Of a stretch of DNA of 64,000 bases, positions 27,629 through 36,969 are shown in pieces. Below the pieces are notes generated by a model. The model saw only the letters and a list, made by a program, of their open reading frames with translations, was not told the origin of the DNA and did not search any database. Source of the stretch: Aquimarina brevivitae. GTDB lineage: Bacteria; Bacteroidota; Bacteroidia; Flavobacteriales; Flavobacteriaceae. The number at the start of each line of letters is the position of its first letter. Position 1 is the first letter of the stretch. The translations under genes and the position numbers were made by a program. The stretch covers positions 434,001-498,000 of the forward strand of contig NZ_SGXE01000001.1 in the NCBI RefSeq assembly GCF_004216895.1, in the 5' to 3' direction.

Positions 27629-29959
27629 TTAAAAACCAAATTCTTCATCTACATCGATATTCTCTTCGGTAGTTTTTTTGTATTCCTCACAATCGATTTG
27701 AATGGTTAAATTTTCCGGTACCGGAAACGCTTCTTTAGAAACATCTAACGCTTTATCAGCATAGCATTTTTTCATATACAAGGCCCAGATTGGCAAAGCC
27801 ATAGTAGCTCCCTGTCCGTATTGTGTAGATGAAAAATGTGTAGCTCGTTCTTCGCCACCAACCCATACCCCGGTACACAAGTTAGGGACGATCCCCATGA
27901 ACCAGCCATCACTTTGATTTTGTGTAGTTCCGGTTTTACCGGCAATTGGGTTTTCAAATAAATAAGGATATCCGGTAATTACATTTTTGAAATCATAACG
28001 ATCCCTCGGACCTGTACGTAGTCGTACTCCTGATCCTGACTGTGTTACCCCTTCCATTAAATTGATAGTGACAAAAGCTGCTTCTTTACTAATCACATCT
28101 CGTGTCTCTGGTACAAATTGATAGAGTATGGTTCCATTACTATCTTGTATGCTTGTAATAGTTACAGGCTTAGTATAGATACCTTGGTTAGCAAACGTAC
28201 TATACGCGCCTACCATCTCGGATAATTTTAAATCAACAGATCCCAAGGCTATAGAAGCTACTGGCTGTATATCCGATTCAATTCCAGATTTCCTGGCCAA
28301 TCTTATTATGGTTTCTGGCCCAATACGATCCATTAATCGCGCAGATACTGTATTTACGGATTGTGCTAATGCATCTTTTAAACTAAGGTAACCTGCATAC
28401 TCCCCATCACTGTTTTTTGGCGTCCAATCTTCAGTTACCCCATGTTTACCTGCTGGTATGGTTACCTGTGCTACTGGTAAGGTATCACAAGGAGATAACT
28501 TAAGCTGATCAATCGCGGTGGCATACACAAAGGGTTTAAAAGTAGAACCCACTTGTCGAGCGCCCTGGTTAACCTGATCGTACTTAAAATACTTATAATC
28601 TACTCCTCCTACCCAAGCTTTAATATAACCCGTTTGAGGTTCCATAGACATTAAACCCGAACGTAAATACGCTTTGTGATACAAAATGGAGTCTCTAGGT
28701 GTCATAATGGTATCCTTATATCCATCCCAAGAGAATACTTTCATTTCTGTTTTCTTGGTAAACGTATCAAATATCTCAGGATCTGACATCCCTTGTTGTT
28801 TTAATACATAATACCGATCCGAGTTTTTCATTCCTCGCATGATGATCCGTTCGCGTTCTTCGCTAGATATATCTCTAAATGGAGAGGTTTTATTGGTTTT
28901 TTCTTGTTTTAAAAATTCCTTCTGTAGATTAGCCATATGCTCACGTACAGCTTCTTCAGCATACTTTTGCATACGCGAGTCGATACTTACATTGATCCTC
29001 AGACCATCTCTATAGATATCGAAATACATATCATTTCCTTCCTCATCTTTGCCCTTCGGATGGGCTTTGGCCCAATCACTTACCCAATCTCTTACATATT
29101 GCCTAAAATAAGTGGCAATACCGTCATCATGGTCTTCTGGATTGTAGTCTAATTTTAATGGAATTGCCTGAAGACTATCCTTTTCCTTTTCACTGAGGTA
29201 TCCATATTTAGCCATCTGGGCTAATACAGTATTTCGTCTGGTTTCCACCAACTCAGGTCGTCTTCTAGGGTTATATAAGGAAGAATTTTTAAGCATACCC
29301 ACTAATGTGGCAGCTTCTTCAATCTTTAACTGCTTCGGATTAGCTCTATTGAAATAAATTCTAGAGGCTGAACCAATACCAATAGCTTGATTCAAAAAAT
29401 CATACTTGTTCAAATACATAGCAATGATCTCTTGCTTAGTATATTGTCTTTCTAATCGCGTGGCTATCACCCATTCCTGTACCTTTTGTAGGTATCTTTC
29501 CCATCGATTTTGAGATCCCCCTGTAAATAATTGTTTTGCTAATTGCTGAGTAATTGTACTAGCCCCACCTCTTGACCCCAAAAACAATATTGCCCTTAAC
29601 GTACCCCTGGCATCAATACCAGAATGTTCATAATAGCGGGCATCCTCGGTAGCAATCAATGCTTCTACAACATGATCTGGCAAATCTTCAAAAAGTACTG
29701 GTGTTCTATTTTCTCTAAAAAATGTTCCTATTTGTTTACCGTCAGCAGAAATGATTTGGGTAGCCAGATCATTTTGTGGATTCTCTAATTCCTCAAAAGT
29801 GGGCATTTCTCCAAATACTCCCCAACTCGCCAATAGAAAAATAAAAACTACTGCTACAATACCGGTAGCAAATAGTATCCAAAACCATTTGATATATGTA
29901 AAAACGTTGAAAGATTTTTTGTCTTTATTTTTTGTAGGTGTTGTTGATTTTTTTGCCAT
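27629..29959 (-). CDS. Class A penicillin-binding protein 1A
   Basis: This bifunctional peptidoglycan synthase has 776 residues. After a single N-terminal membrane helix (about 22-47) comes a GT51 glycosyltransferase domain with ATEDARYYEHSGID and GGASTITQQLAKQL. A transpeptidase domain then has STFKPF (nucleophile Ser), SVNTV and KTGTTQNQSDGWF. All catalytic motifs are intact. The ATG overlaps the gldH stop (TAATG), giving a ricT-gldH-pbp1A unit, an order I recall from other Flavobacteria. Confidence 0.95.
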   Translation of the reverse strand: MAKKSTTPTKNKDKKSFNVFTYIKWFWILFATGIVAVVFIFLLASWGVFGEMPTFEELENPQNDLATQIISADGKQIGTFFRENRTPVLFEDLPDHVVEALIATEDARYYEHSGIDARGTLRAILFLGSRGGASTITQQLAKQLFTGGSQNRWERYLQKVQEWVIATRLERQYTKQEIIAMYLNKYDFLNQAIGIGSASRIYFNRANPKQLKIEEAATLVGMLKNSSLYNPRRRPELVETRRNTVLAQMAKYGYLSEKEKDSLQAIPLKLDYNPEDHDDGIATYFRQYVRDWVSDWAKAHPKGKDEEGNDMYFDIYRDGLRINVSIDSRMQKYAEEAVREHMANLQKEFLKQEKTNKTSPFRDISSEERERIIMRGMKNSDRYYVLKQQGMSDPEIFDTFTKKTEMKVFSWDGYKDTIMTPRDSILYHKAYLRSGLMSMEPQTGYIKAWVGGVDYKYFKYDQVNQGARQVGSTFKPFVYATAIDQLKLSPCDTLPVAQVTIPAGKHGVTEDWTPKNSDGEYAGYLSLKDALAQSVNTVSARLMDRIGPETIIRLARKSGIESDIQPVASIALGSVDLKLSEMVGAYSTFANQGIYTKPVTITSIQDSNGTILYQFVPETRDVISKEAAFVTINLMEGVTQSGSGVRLRTGPRDRYDFKNVITGYPYLFENPIAGKTGTTQNQSDGWFMGIVPNLCTGVWVGGEERATHFSSTQYGQGATMALPIWALYMKKCYADKALDVSKEAFPVPENLTIQIDCEEYKKTTEENIDVDEEFGF

Positions 29960-30456
29960 TATTCGTTGGGTTTACTCGCATTTTCAATTCTAAAACCGAT
30001 GTCTGTAATTCCTTCCAAGGAATTAACACCGAGTACCTCTCCATTATTACGCATCGCATGTTGAATGGTAACTTTGTAAGTGCCTTGCTCTACAAAACGC
30101 ACTTTTTCCTTATACCAGAGTTTGTTTTCTTTGAGGTCAGAAAATCCGGTTCCAAGCCATTCTCCATTGGGGGCAGCCATTTCATATTCTAAGGTATCCG
30201 TAACGATTTTACCATTAGGAAATTCCATGGCGCTAATTAAAAATAGATTGCTGTAGGGATAATTATTATTGTTTCGAATATTGATAAATAAATTATAGGT
30301 AGCAGTGGAGTCCAATTGTGGTAATTTAAATTCAACTACTTCACTCTTCTCCCAGCTTTGCGAAACCGTTTTATAGGAATCATAAACGCTATTACGATCA
30401 CAAGACTGAAACACCAAAAAAGTACACAATGCTATTCCTAACTTACTTTTTATCAT
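29959..30456 (-). CDS. gldH: Gliding motility lipoprotein GldH
   Basis: The 165-residue protein starts with a lipoprotein signal and Cys19 in FQSCDRN. It then shows the GldH pattern YDSYKTVSQSWEK, LFINIRNNNNYPYSNLFL and TYKVTIQHAMR. GldH is needed for gliding and type IX secretion in Flavobacterium johnsoniae. I use the ATG at 30456; the longer frame from 30624 lies entirely inside the basic tail of the upstream ricT gene. It overlaps ricT by 14 bases and pbp1A by one base. Confidence 0.9.
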   Translation of the reverse strand: MIKSKLGIALCTFLVFQSCDRNSVYDSYKTVSQSWEKSEVVEFKLPQLDSTATYNLFINIRNNNNYPYSNLFLISAMEFPNGKIVTDTLEYEMAAPNGEWLGTGFSDLKENKLWYKEKVRFVEQGTYKVTIQHAMRNNGEVLGVNSLEGITDIGFRIENASKPNE

Positions 30457-31705
30457 TCTTACGCTGCGGAGGTTTTTGTTTATTTCCTTTATTATTTTGT
30501 TTTTTTCGCCTTCTCTGATTGCCCGAAGATTGTTGATTTTTGGTGTCTTTTGGCTTAGCCGTTGTAGGCTTTCTTTTATTTCGACTTTTTCTTCGTTTTT
30601 TATTGCGTTTGGTTTTTGTATCAAAACGTGTAAGACTGTCTTGACCTACAACGTTTTCAAAATCCACTTTAGTATCTTCAATTAATTCTGAAGCGTACTC
30701 CTCTAAACTGGCAACAGTTTGATTGTTCTGATTAGCCTCAATGATTTCATTGGCATATTCTACGGATATTTTATGCCAGTGCATCCACTCTCCTTCATAT
30801 GCGTACCAGAGCAATCCTTTAAAAATATCTATTTTTTGACAAACCGCAATTCCTTTTTCGGTCTTTAGCTTTATGTCGGTTTTGGGAAACTCCTTTAGGG
30901 CATCGATATAAGCATCTAATTCGTAATTAAGGCAGCATTTAAGCTTTCCGCACTGCCCTGCGAGTTTTTGTGGGTTAAGAGATAGTTGCTGATATCGTGC
31001 AGCACTGGTATTAACCGATCTAAAATCTGTAAGCCAAGTTGAACAGCATAATTCTCTACCGCAAGAGCCAATACCCCCTAATCGTGCGGCTTCTTGTCGA
31101 AAACCAACTTGGCGCATTTCAATTCGGATATTGAACTCCTGTGCATAATCTTTAATCAGTTGTCTAAAGTCTACACGCTCCTCAGCAGTGTAATAAAAAG
31201 TAGCTTTGGAACCATCGCCCTGAAACTCAATATCAGAAATCTTCATTTGTAATTGCAGACGGATCGCAATTTCTCTGGCACGCACTTTCATTGCTTCCTC
31301 TCGATCTCGCGATTTTTGCCAGATATCAATATCTTTTTGAGAGGCTTTTCGATATACTTTTTTAACCTCTTCACTATCTACATCAACCTTCTTCTTTTTC
31401 ATTTGTATTCTTACCAATTCTCCGGTAAGAGATACAATACCTACATCATGACCTGGTGAGGCTTCAGTAGCCACCACATCCCCTATACTTAATGACAAGT
31501 TTTCGGTATTTTTGAAAAAGGCTTTTCTTCCATTTTTGAATCTAACTTCTACACACGCAAATGGCGCAACACCTCCTGGTAGAGACATATTGGATAACCA
31601 ATCAAATACAGTGAGCTTATTACAGCCATCCGTACCACAAGTTCCATTATTTTTGCACCCTTTTGGTTGTCCGTCTTTTCCGGAAGAACAACTACTACAG
31701 CCCAT
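30443..31705 (-). CDS. ricT: RicT/PSP1-domain regulatory iron-sulfur protein
   Basis: This 420-residue protein has a Cys-rich N-terminus (Cys3, 6, 17, 23, 28). A PSP1 domain with GSKATFYYTAEERVDFRQL follows, then the Cys motifs GSCGRELCCSTW and GQCGKLKCCLNYE. In Bacillus, RicT (YaaT) joins RicA and RicF in a complex binding Fe-S clusters that affects RNA processing. The last ~65 residues are a strongly basic Lys/Arg/Gln tail, probably unstructured and RNA-binding. Its 3' end overlaps gldH. Confidence 0.9.
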   Translation of the reverse strand: MGCSSCSSGKDGQPKGCKNNGTCGTDGCNKLTVFDWLSNMSLPGGVAPFACVEVRFKNGRKAFFKNTENLSLSIGDVVATEASPGHDVGIVSLTGELVRIQMKKKKVDVDSEEVKKVYRKASQKDIDIWQKSRDREEAMKVRAREIAIRLQLQMKISDIEFQGDGSKATFYYTAEERVDFRQLIKDYAQEFNIRIEMRQVGFRQEAARLGGIGSCGRELCCSTWLTDFRSVNTSAARYQQLSLNPQKLAGQCGKLKCCLNYELDAYIDALKEFPKTDIKLKTEKGIAVCQKIDIFKGLLWYAYEGEWMHWHKISVEYANEIIEANQNNQTVASLEEYASELIEDTKVDFENVVGQDSLTRFDTKTKRNKKRRKSRNKRKPTTAKPKDTKNQQSSGNQRRRKKQNNKGNKQKPPQRKNDKK

Positions 31706-31842
31706 ACATCATTTTATATTGAGATTTACTCGTTTACTAAAAACGGAAAATACAGTTCTACATTTACTACTTACGCAGTATCCTAATGGTTAAATATACT
31801 ATGAAATTCTAATACTCCATAGGATATTTACGGTTTTCAATT

Positions 31843-32874
31843 TTATTTTTTGTAGATCAGTGCTTCTGATCTTCCTTTTTTGAAAATCTTATTACTATTT
31901 TGTTTTCCTCTGCGCAATGCTTTTTGTTCTTCATAAGGTAATCTATTGATGGTAACACACTCGTCCGAACAACAGTTTTCCATCTTTTGAGCACACTCCT
32001 CACATTGAATAAATAGCAGGTGGCAGGCTTCATTAGCACAATTGACATGGGTATCACAAGGCTTACCGCATTGATGGCAGTTGGAGATCACTTCTTCACC
32101 TATTTTCTCTGCCCTTCTATGGTCAAAAACAAAATTTTTACCTAAAAATTTATTTTCTAATTTACACTCTTCAACTTGGCGTGCATATTCAATAATACCA
32201 CCTTCCAATTGATATACGTTCTTGAACCCTTTGTGCTTGTAATAAGCACTAGCTTTTTCACATCGAATACCACCAGTACAATACATTACCAGTTTTTTGT
32301 CTTCTTTATGCGGCTTTAGGTCTTCTTCAATAATGTCCAAAGAATCTCTAAAGGTATCCACGTCTGGTGTGATTGCATTTTTAAAATGGCCGATTTCACT
32401 CTCATAGTGATTACGCATGTCAACTAAGATCGTATTAGGATCTTCAATTAGTTCATTAAAGGTTGCTGCATCTACGTGGACTCCCTTATTGGTTACATCA
32501 AAGGTCTCATCATTTAAGCCATCGGCTAAAATCTTGTCTCTAACCTTAATTTTTAATTTCAAAAACGATTTATCGTCTTGTTCACGAGCTATATTAAGAC
32601 GTACTCCTTCTAAAAAAGTAATACTATCTAAATGGGTTTTGAACTTGTTAAAATTTGGAGCTGGTACTGAAAGTTGTGCATTAATACCTTCTCTAGCAAC
32701 ATAAATTCTACCCAGAACGTCCAATTCGCTCCAATGAATAAATAAATGATCTCTGAAAATTTGAGGGTTTCCTACGTGTGCATATTGATAAAAAGAAAGC
32801 GTTAGCCGTTCTAGTCCGGCCTCCTCAATTAATGCTTCCCTTTCTTTTGCACTTAATTTGTTGTACAGTTGCAT
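31843..32874 (-). CDS. trhO: tRNA uridine(34) hydroxylase (rhodanese-domain)
   Basis: TrhO hydroxylates U34 of tRNA in the ho5U pathway. With the ATG at 32874 the protein has 343 residues. An N-terminal acylphosphatase-like region (REGINAQLSVP) precedes a rhodanese domain with the catalytic Cys in MYCTGGIRCEKAS (Cys199). A Cys-rich C-terminus, CHQCGKPCDTHVNCANEACH, may bind zinc. The longer frame from 32997 adds 41 residues without family match and runs into a terminator hairpin. Confidence 0.92.
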   Translation of the reverse strand: MQLYNKLSAKEREALIEEAGLERLTLSFYQYAHVGNPQIFRDHLFIHWSELDVLGRIYVAREGINAQLSVPAPNFNKFKTHLDSITFLEGVRLNIAREQDDKSFLKLKIKVRDKILADGLNDETFDVTNKGVHVDAATFNELIEDPNTILVDMRNHYESEIGHFKNAITPDVDTFRDSLDIIEEDLKPHKEDKKLVMYCTGGIRCEKASAYYKHKGFKNVYQLEGGIIEYARQVEECKLENKFLGKNFVFDHRRAEKIGEEVISNCHQCGKPCDTHVNCANEACHLLFIQCEECAQKMENCCSDECVTINRLPYEEQKALRRGKQNSNKIFKKGRSEALIYKK

Positions 32875-32975
32875 GCTATACCTTCGTTTTAAGTTAAAAG
32901 AAATAAAATTAAGCTGCAAAACTACTAATACCTGCTGAATGTGGCAAGATTTACCGACGCGTAGTTGCATAAAAA

Positions 32976-33007
32976 AATGCTGTGGTAGTTTTACCACAGC
33001 ATTTTTT
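32976..33007 (-). terminator. Strong hairpin terminator between trhO and recA
   Basis: A perfect 12-bp stem, AATGCTGTGGTA with TACCACAGCATT, has a 4-nt loop and A/T runs on both sides. It lies between divergent genes, so it cannot serve either of them. It fits as the end of the small minus-strand frame at 33065-33151. Confidence 0.75.
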
Positions 33008-33064
33008 GGCCAATTCGTTACTAATATTTTAATTTATTCAATATCTAAAATATTCTTAACGAAG

Positions 33065-33151
33065 CTAGCCACCTTCAACAATACAGCTACTTACATATGT
33101 ACCTGCATACGAATCCGGGTTGTTTGATATGACTCTTTTAAGAAACTTCAT
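33065..33151 (-). CDS. Candidate 28-residue peptide with its own terminator
   Basis: On the minus strand an ATG at 33151 opens a 28-codon frame that starts MKFLKRVISNNPDSYAG, contains a single Cys near the end (SSC) and stops after VEGG at 33065. An AGGGAGATAT sequence just before the ATG could serve as a ribosome site. A strong terminator follows about 60 bases downstream, which otherwise has no gene to serve. The basic start and Gly-Gly end recall peptide precursors or small proteins, but no homologue is known to me. Confidence 0.4.
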   Translation of the reverse strand: MKFLKRVISNNPDSYAGTYVSSCIVEGG

Positions 33152-33247
33152 ATATCTCCCTTCTTCATTTTTGTTCTGATTGCTTTCCCTTTAGATGTAG
33201 TACATTCAAAAAGGTTGCGTACTGATCTTCCTTTTTATGGTAAAAGT

Positions 33248-33281
33248 CAACAAATAAATTCTTTGCAGAATTTATTTGTTG
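33248..33281. other. Inverted repeat in the recA upstream region
   Basis: A perfect 15-bp stem (33248-33262 with 33267-33281) with a TTGC loop lies about 100 bases before recA. It is AT-rich, with arm CAACAAATAAATTCT. It could be a regulator site, an RNA hairpin in the recA leader or a terminator. Nothing decides between these. Confidence 0.5.
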
Positions 33282-33377
33282 TTAATAATCAATTGAAAAA
33301 CGAGCTAGTAACTCTAAAAAAGAAACACTACTTTAGCAAACATTATTTACGATATATCAACAAAGATTTAAAGAAAA

Positions 33378-34385
33378 ATGAGTTCGGAAAAAGATGCAAA
33401 ATTAAAGGCACTTAAGCTAACCCTAGATAAATTAGACAAAGCCTATGGTAAAGGTACTGTGATGAAAATGGGTGACAGTGCTGTACAAGAAGTTGATGTG
33501 ATATCTACAGGTTCTCTAGGGTTAGATTTGGCACTTGGTGTAGGTGGCTATCCAAGAGGGCGAGTGATAGAAATATTTGGGCCAGAATCCTCTGGTAAAA
33601 CGACCTTAACCTTACACGCAATAGCGGAAGCACAGAAAGCTGGTGGTATTGCAGCATTTATTGATGCAGAACATGCTTTTGATCGTTTTTATGCTAAAAA
33701 GCTAGGGGTTAATATTGATGACTTAATTATATCGCAGCCAGATCACGGAGAGCAGGCTTTAGAAATTGCCGATAACCTAATTCGATCTGGTGCAATAGAT
33801 ATCATAGTGATTGACTCGGTAGCTGCGCTAACACCAAAAAGTGAAATTGAAGGTGAAATGGGAGATTCTAAAATGGGGTTACACGCTCGATTAATGTCTC
33901 AAGCACTAAGAAAACTAACGAGTTCCATAAGCAAAACTAATTGTACGGTTATCTTTATCAACCAGTTAAGAGAAAAAATTGGTGTAATGTTTGGTAACCC
34001 AGAGACTACCACTGGAGGTAACGCGTTGAAATTTTATGCTTCTGTTCGATTGGATATTAGACGATCTGCACAAATTAAAGATAGCAATAGCGAGGTGCAA
34101 GGGAATAAGACTCGAGTTAAGGTTGTTAAAAATAAAGTAGCTCCGCCATTTAGAACTGCAGAGTTTGATATTATGTATGGCGAAGGGGTTTCTAAAACTG
34201 GAGAGATTATTGATATTGGTGTGAACTATGAAATAGTTAAGAAAAGTGGTTCTTGGTTTAGCTATGAAGACACCAAACTAGGTCAGGGGCGTGATGCCGT
34301 TAAAAATCTCCTTAATGACAATCCTGAGTTAATGGAAGAACTTGAAGGTAAAATAAAAGAAGCGATTAAAATCGTTACAGAATAA
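33378..34385 (+). CDS. recA: Recombinase RecA
   Basis: RecA binds single-stranded DNA and drives strand exchange and the SOS response. The 335-residue protein has Walker [10 protein letters not shown], the FIDAEHAFD and [13 protein letters not shown] segments, loop L1 [20 protein letters not shown], and loop L2 around [21 protein letters not shown]. It begins [19 protein letters not shown], typical of Flavobacteriaceae. No LexA box was seen upstream. A terminator follows directly. Confidence 0.98.
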   Translation: MSSEKDAKLKALKLTLDKLDKAYGKGTVMKMGDSAVQEVDVISTGSLGLDLALGVGGYPRGRVIEIFGPESSGKTTLTLHAIAEAQKAGGIAAFIDAEHAFDRFYAKKLGVNIDDLIISQPDHGEQALEIADNLIRSGAIDIIVIDSVAALTPKSEIEGEMGDSKMGLHARLMSQALRKLTSSISKTNCTVIFINQLREKIGVMFGNPETTTGGNALKFYASVRLDIRRSAQIKDSNSEVQGNKTRVKVVKNKVAPPFRTAEFDIMYGEGVSKTGEIIDIGVNYEIVKKSGSWFSYEDTKLGQGRDAVKNLLNDNPELMEELEGKIKEAIKIVTE

Positions 34386-34410
34386 AACGAATTTAATTAC
34401 CATTTAAAAA

Positions 34411-34436
34411 ATCCTGTCCTTTGACAGGATTTTTTT
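34411..34436 (+). terminator. Terminator of recA
   Basis: The 8-bp stem ATCCTGTC/GACAGGAT (34411-34418 and 34423-34430) has a CTTT loop and is followed by six further T, 26 bases after the recA stop. Confidence 0.85.
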
Positions 34437-34519
34437 ATACCTTAAACGCAACCTTAACGCTTTTGATTCATCTAATCTATAGAAGATTATATGTTTTAAA
34501 CTAAATTTTGATTTGATCC

Positions 34520-34942
34520 ATGAAAAGAACCACCTTTCTATTGCTTTTGTTTGTGATGTTAGGAGTGTCTTCTTGCTTCGATGATGATGCTGATGGGACT
34601 CGTTTTTATTATGAGTTAATACCAATAGAAGCGGTAGATATCCCTAATCAATTTGTCAGTGGAGAAACCTATACCATAACTACCTCGTATTACAGGCCTT
34701 CGACCTGTCATAGCTTTTCTGGCTATGATTATAACAGGATCGGCAATGAACGAACAGTATCAGTAGTTAATGTAGTTGTTGACCGAATGAATTGCGAGGA
34801 TATAGAGCCTACGCGTTTTACGGAAGCCTCATTTGATTTTTTTGTTGGTGATGAAAGCGCATACGTCTTCAGATTTTGGAATGGAAGAAATGATGAAGGT
34901 GAAAATGAATTTATTACGATAGAAGTACCCGTAATCCAATAG
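34520..34942 (+). CDS. Small hypothetical lipoprotein
   Basis: The 140-residue product has a lipoprotein signal with Cys19 in GVSSCFDDDADG. A beta-rich domain follows with two Cys (near residues 59 and 94) that might form a disulfide. No domain is recognised. The gene lies 20 bases before the ECF sigma gene and may be part of the same transcript. The acidic stretch after the Cys could act as a surface-export signal in Bacteroidota, though that is only suggestive. Confidence 0.7.
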   Translation: MKRTTFLLLLFVMLGVSSCFDDDADGTRFYYELIPIEAVDIPNQFVSGETYTITTSYYRPSTCHSFSGYDYNRIGNERTVSVVNVVVDRMNCEDIEPTRFTEASFDFFVGDESAYVFRFWNGRNDEGENEFITIEVPVIQ

Positions 34943-34962
34943 CACATCTAAAAATATACTGA

Positions 34963-35514
34963 GTGAGTTTAAAAAGACTCATAAAAAAATGCAAAAAGCA
35001 AGACATTAAAGCGCAAGAACAATTGTACCGACTGTTTGCAGGTAAACTATTTTCGCTTTGCCTTAAATATTGTACTAATTATAGCGCTGCTGAGGATACC
35101 TTACAGGACTCCTTTATCACTATTTTTGCCAAAATTGATCAGTATAAAGGAAAGGGATCTTTTGAAGGGTGGCTTAAACGAATTACAATTAATACGGCGC
35201 TTCAAAAGTATCGAAAACAAAAAGTTTTTGATATTGTTGATGAAGACCTCATCATCGATACCGAAGTAGCCGTGGAAGAAGATGAAATTAGTTTGAACTA
35301 CTTATTACAGCTGATCCAAGAACTTCCGGATAGATATCGATTGGTATTCAACCTGTATGTTCTTGACGAATATTCGCACAAGGAGATTGCTAAAATGTTA
35401 AACATATCGGTAGGAACTTCAAAATCGAATCTTGCTAGAGCACGACATATTTTAAAAGAAAAAATAGAAACAAAACAACATAGTTATTTTACTACAATTA
35501 AGGTGGAAGGATGA
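34963..35514 (+). CDS. ECF-type RNA polymerase sigma factor
   Basis: The 183-residue protein has a sigma-2 region with AAEDTLQDSFITIF and FEGWLKRITINTALQKYRK. The sigma-4 region has LPDRYRLVFNLYVLDEYSHKEIAKMLNISVGTSKSNLARAR. It starts at a GTG (34963). Its stop overlaps the ATG of the next gene by four bases, an ATGA arrangement. It probably directs transcription of its own operon, including the membrane/outer-membrane fusion below, in response to an envelope signal. Confidence 0.93.
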   Translation: MSLKRLIKKCKKQDIKAQEQLYRLFAGKLFSLCLKYCTNYSAAEDTLQDSFITIFAKIDQYKGKGSFEGWLKRITINTALQKYRKQKVFDIVDEDLIIDTEVAVEEDEISLNYLLQLIQELPDRYRLVFNLYVLDEYSHKEIAKMLNISVGTSKSNLARARHILKEKIETKQHSYFTTIKVEG

Positions 35515-36965
35515 ATAACAACAAAAATTTAGATAGACTTTTTCAGGAAAAATTCAGGGATTTTGAAGTTATGCCAGATGAATCTGTATGGAAAAGAATT
35601 AAGGCCCATCAACAAAAGAAAAAAAGAGGTTTTTTAGTCCTACCGCTATGGTATAAAGTAGCAGGAGTTGCCGCTGCTTTAGCGATAGTATTCACGCTAT
35701 TTTATACAAATTTTAAAGAAGAAAGTACTCCGAGCTTAGTGGATACTCCGAAAGAAGAAGTCCCAAACGATATTTCTAACAAAAATAATACGAGAATAAC
35801 ATCTGATACTAAAACAAAACCAGAAGCTAGGCCAAAAACTACTGGAGGAACTGAAACAACAACTTCTAATGGCAAAACCATTAACCGTAATGACAATGCG
35901 ACTGCCCAAACTTCGTCGTTATCTACGCCTGATAACATAAGCAAAAACCATACTAAATCCACTTACGCTGCAAACAAGACAAACGAAAATAACTTCACAG
36001 AAAGTGGAGCAACAGGTACCAAAAACAGTTTAGCTGCTACTCCTGCAGTTGATCAACAAATTAAGCAAGACAATGAAGATGCTACTACTGGAAATACTTC
36101 AAGCAGTTTAGCCAGTACGACACCCCTAGTAAAAAAGGATGAGGAGGCAGCAGCAAACGCATCAACACTTGATGACAAAAAATCCATTTTTGATGCGATC
36201 AAAGAAAATAAATCCAAACCAACCGAAAAGGTAGCTAATCGCGATAAAAAATGGAATGTTTCACCCATTCTGGCTCCTGTTTATTATGATCATGAAGGAA
36301 ACGGATCTTCGGTTGATTCTCGCTTTTCTGACAATGGTAAAGCAGGACAACTTAATCTGAGTTATGGGGTTCAACTAGCTTACCAATTAAGCGATAAGCT
36401 AAGTGTAAGAACTGGTTTAAGCAAGGTAGATCTAAGTTATAATACCAAAGATGTAGGTTTTAGCCCGACGATTTCCGGCCAAAATCTAAAAAACGTAGAT
36501 TATAATGCCAACGCCAATGCCATCTATATCACAGATCTGGATCCCAGTGGAAGTACTTCATTGGCAAGTGATATAAATAGTGAAGTCGTTAGCGTAAAAC
36601 AGAATGAAGGACTATTAAATCATAGATTTAATTACCTGGAAGTACCTTTAGAATTAAAATATGCCCTGTTGGATAATAAAATAGGGCTAAATATGATAGG
36701 TGGGATTAGTACACTTTTTCTACAAGGAAATGAGCTATCAATACTTTCTGGTGACTTCGTAACACCTGTAGGACGAATTAATAACCTAAACGAAGTTAGC
36801 TTTAGCGGTAATCTTGGAGTAGGTTTAGACTATAAGCTAACCGATTCGTTCTTAATCAATGTTGAACCCATATTTAAATATCAGTTCAATGCGATTGATG
36901 ACAATGAAGGTAACTTTAGACCTTACTATTTTGGGTTGTATACAGGAGTAAGTTTTAAATTTTAA
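35511..36965 (+). CDS. Anti-sigma-like N-terminus fused to an outer-membrane beta-barrel domain
   Basis: The 484-residue protein starts with a cytoplasmic segment (1-45, LDRLFQEKFRDFEVMPDESVWKRI) and a single membrane helix (about 47-66). Those are what ECF anti-sigma factors show. A long low-complexity Thr/Ser/Asn/Lys region (about 70-245) leads to an ~240-residue beta-rich domain ending in YTGVSFKF, typical of outer-membrane barrels. It is translationally coupled to the sigma gene. The protein would thus span the envelope, possibly passing a signal from the outer membrane to the sigma factor. Confidence 0.8.
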   Translation: MNNNKNLDRLFQEKFRDFEVMPDESVWKRIKAHQQKKKRGFLVLPLWYKVAGVAAALAIVFTLFYTNFKEESTPSLVDTPKEEVPNDISNKNNTRITSDTKTKPEARPKTTGGTETTTSNGKTINRNDNATAQTSSLSTPDNISKNHTKSTYAANKTNENNFTESGATGTKNSLAATPAVDQQIKQDNEDATTGNTSSSLASTTPLVKKDEEAAANASTLDDKKSIFDAIKENKSKPTEKVANRDKKWNVSPILAPVYYDHEGNGSSVDSRFSDNGKAGQLNLSYGVQLAYQLSDKLSVRTGLSKVDLSYNTKDVGFSPTISGQNLKNVDYNANANAIYITDLDPSGSTSLASDINSEVVSVKQNEGLLNHRFNYLEVPLELKYALLDNKIGLNMIGGISTLFLQGNELSILSGDFVTPVGRINNLNEVSFSGNLGVGLDYKLTDSFLINVEPIFKYQFNAIDDNEGNFRPYYFGLYTGVSFKF

Positions 36966-36969
36966 CCGC

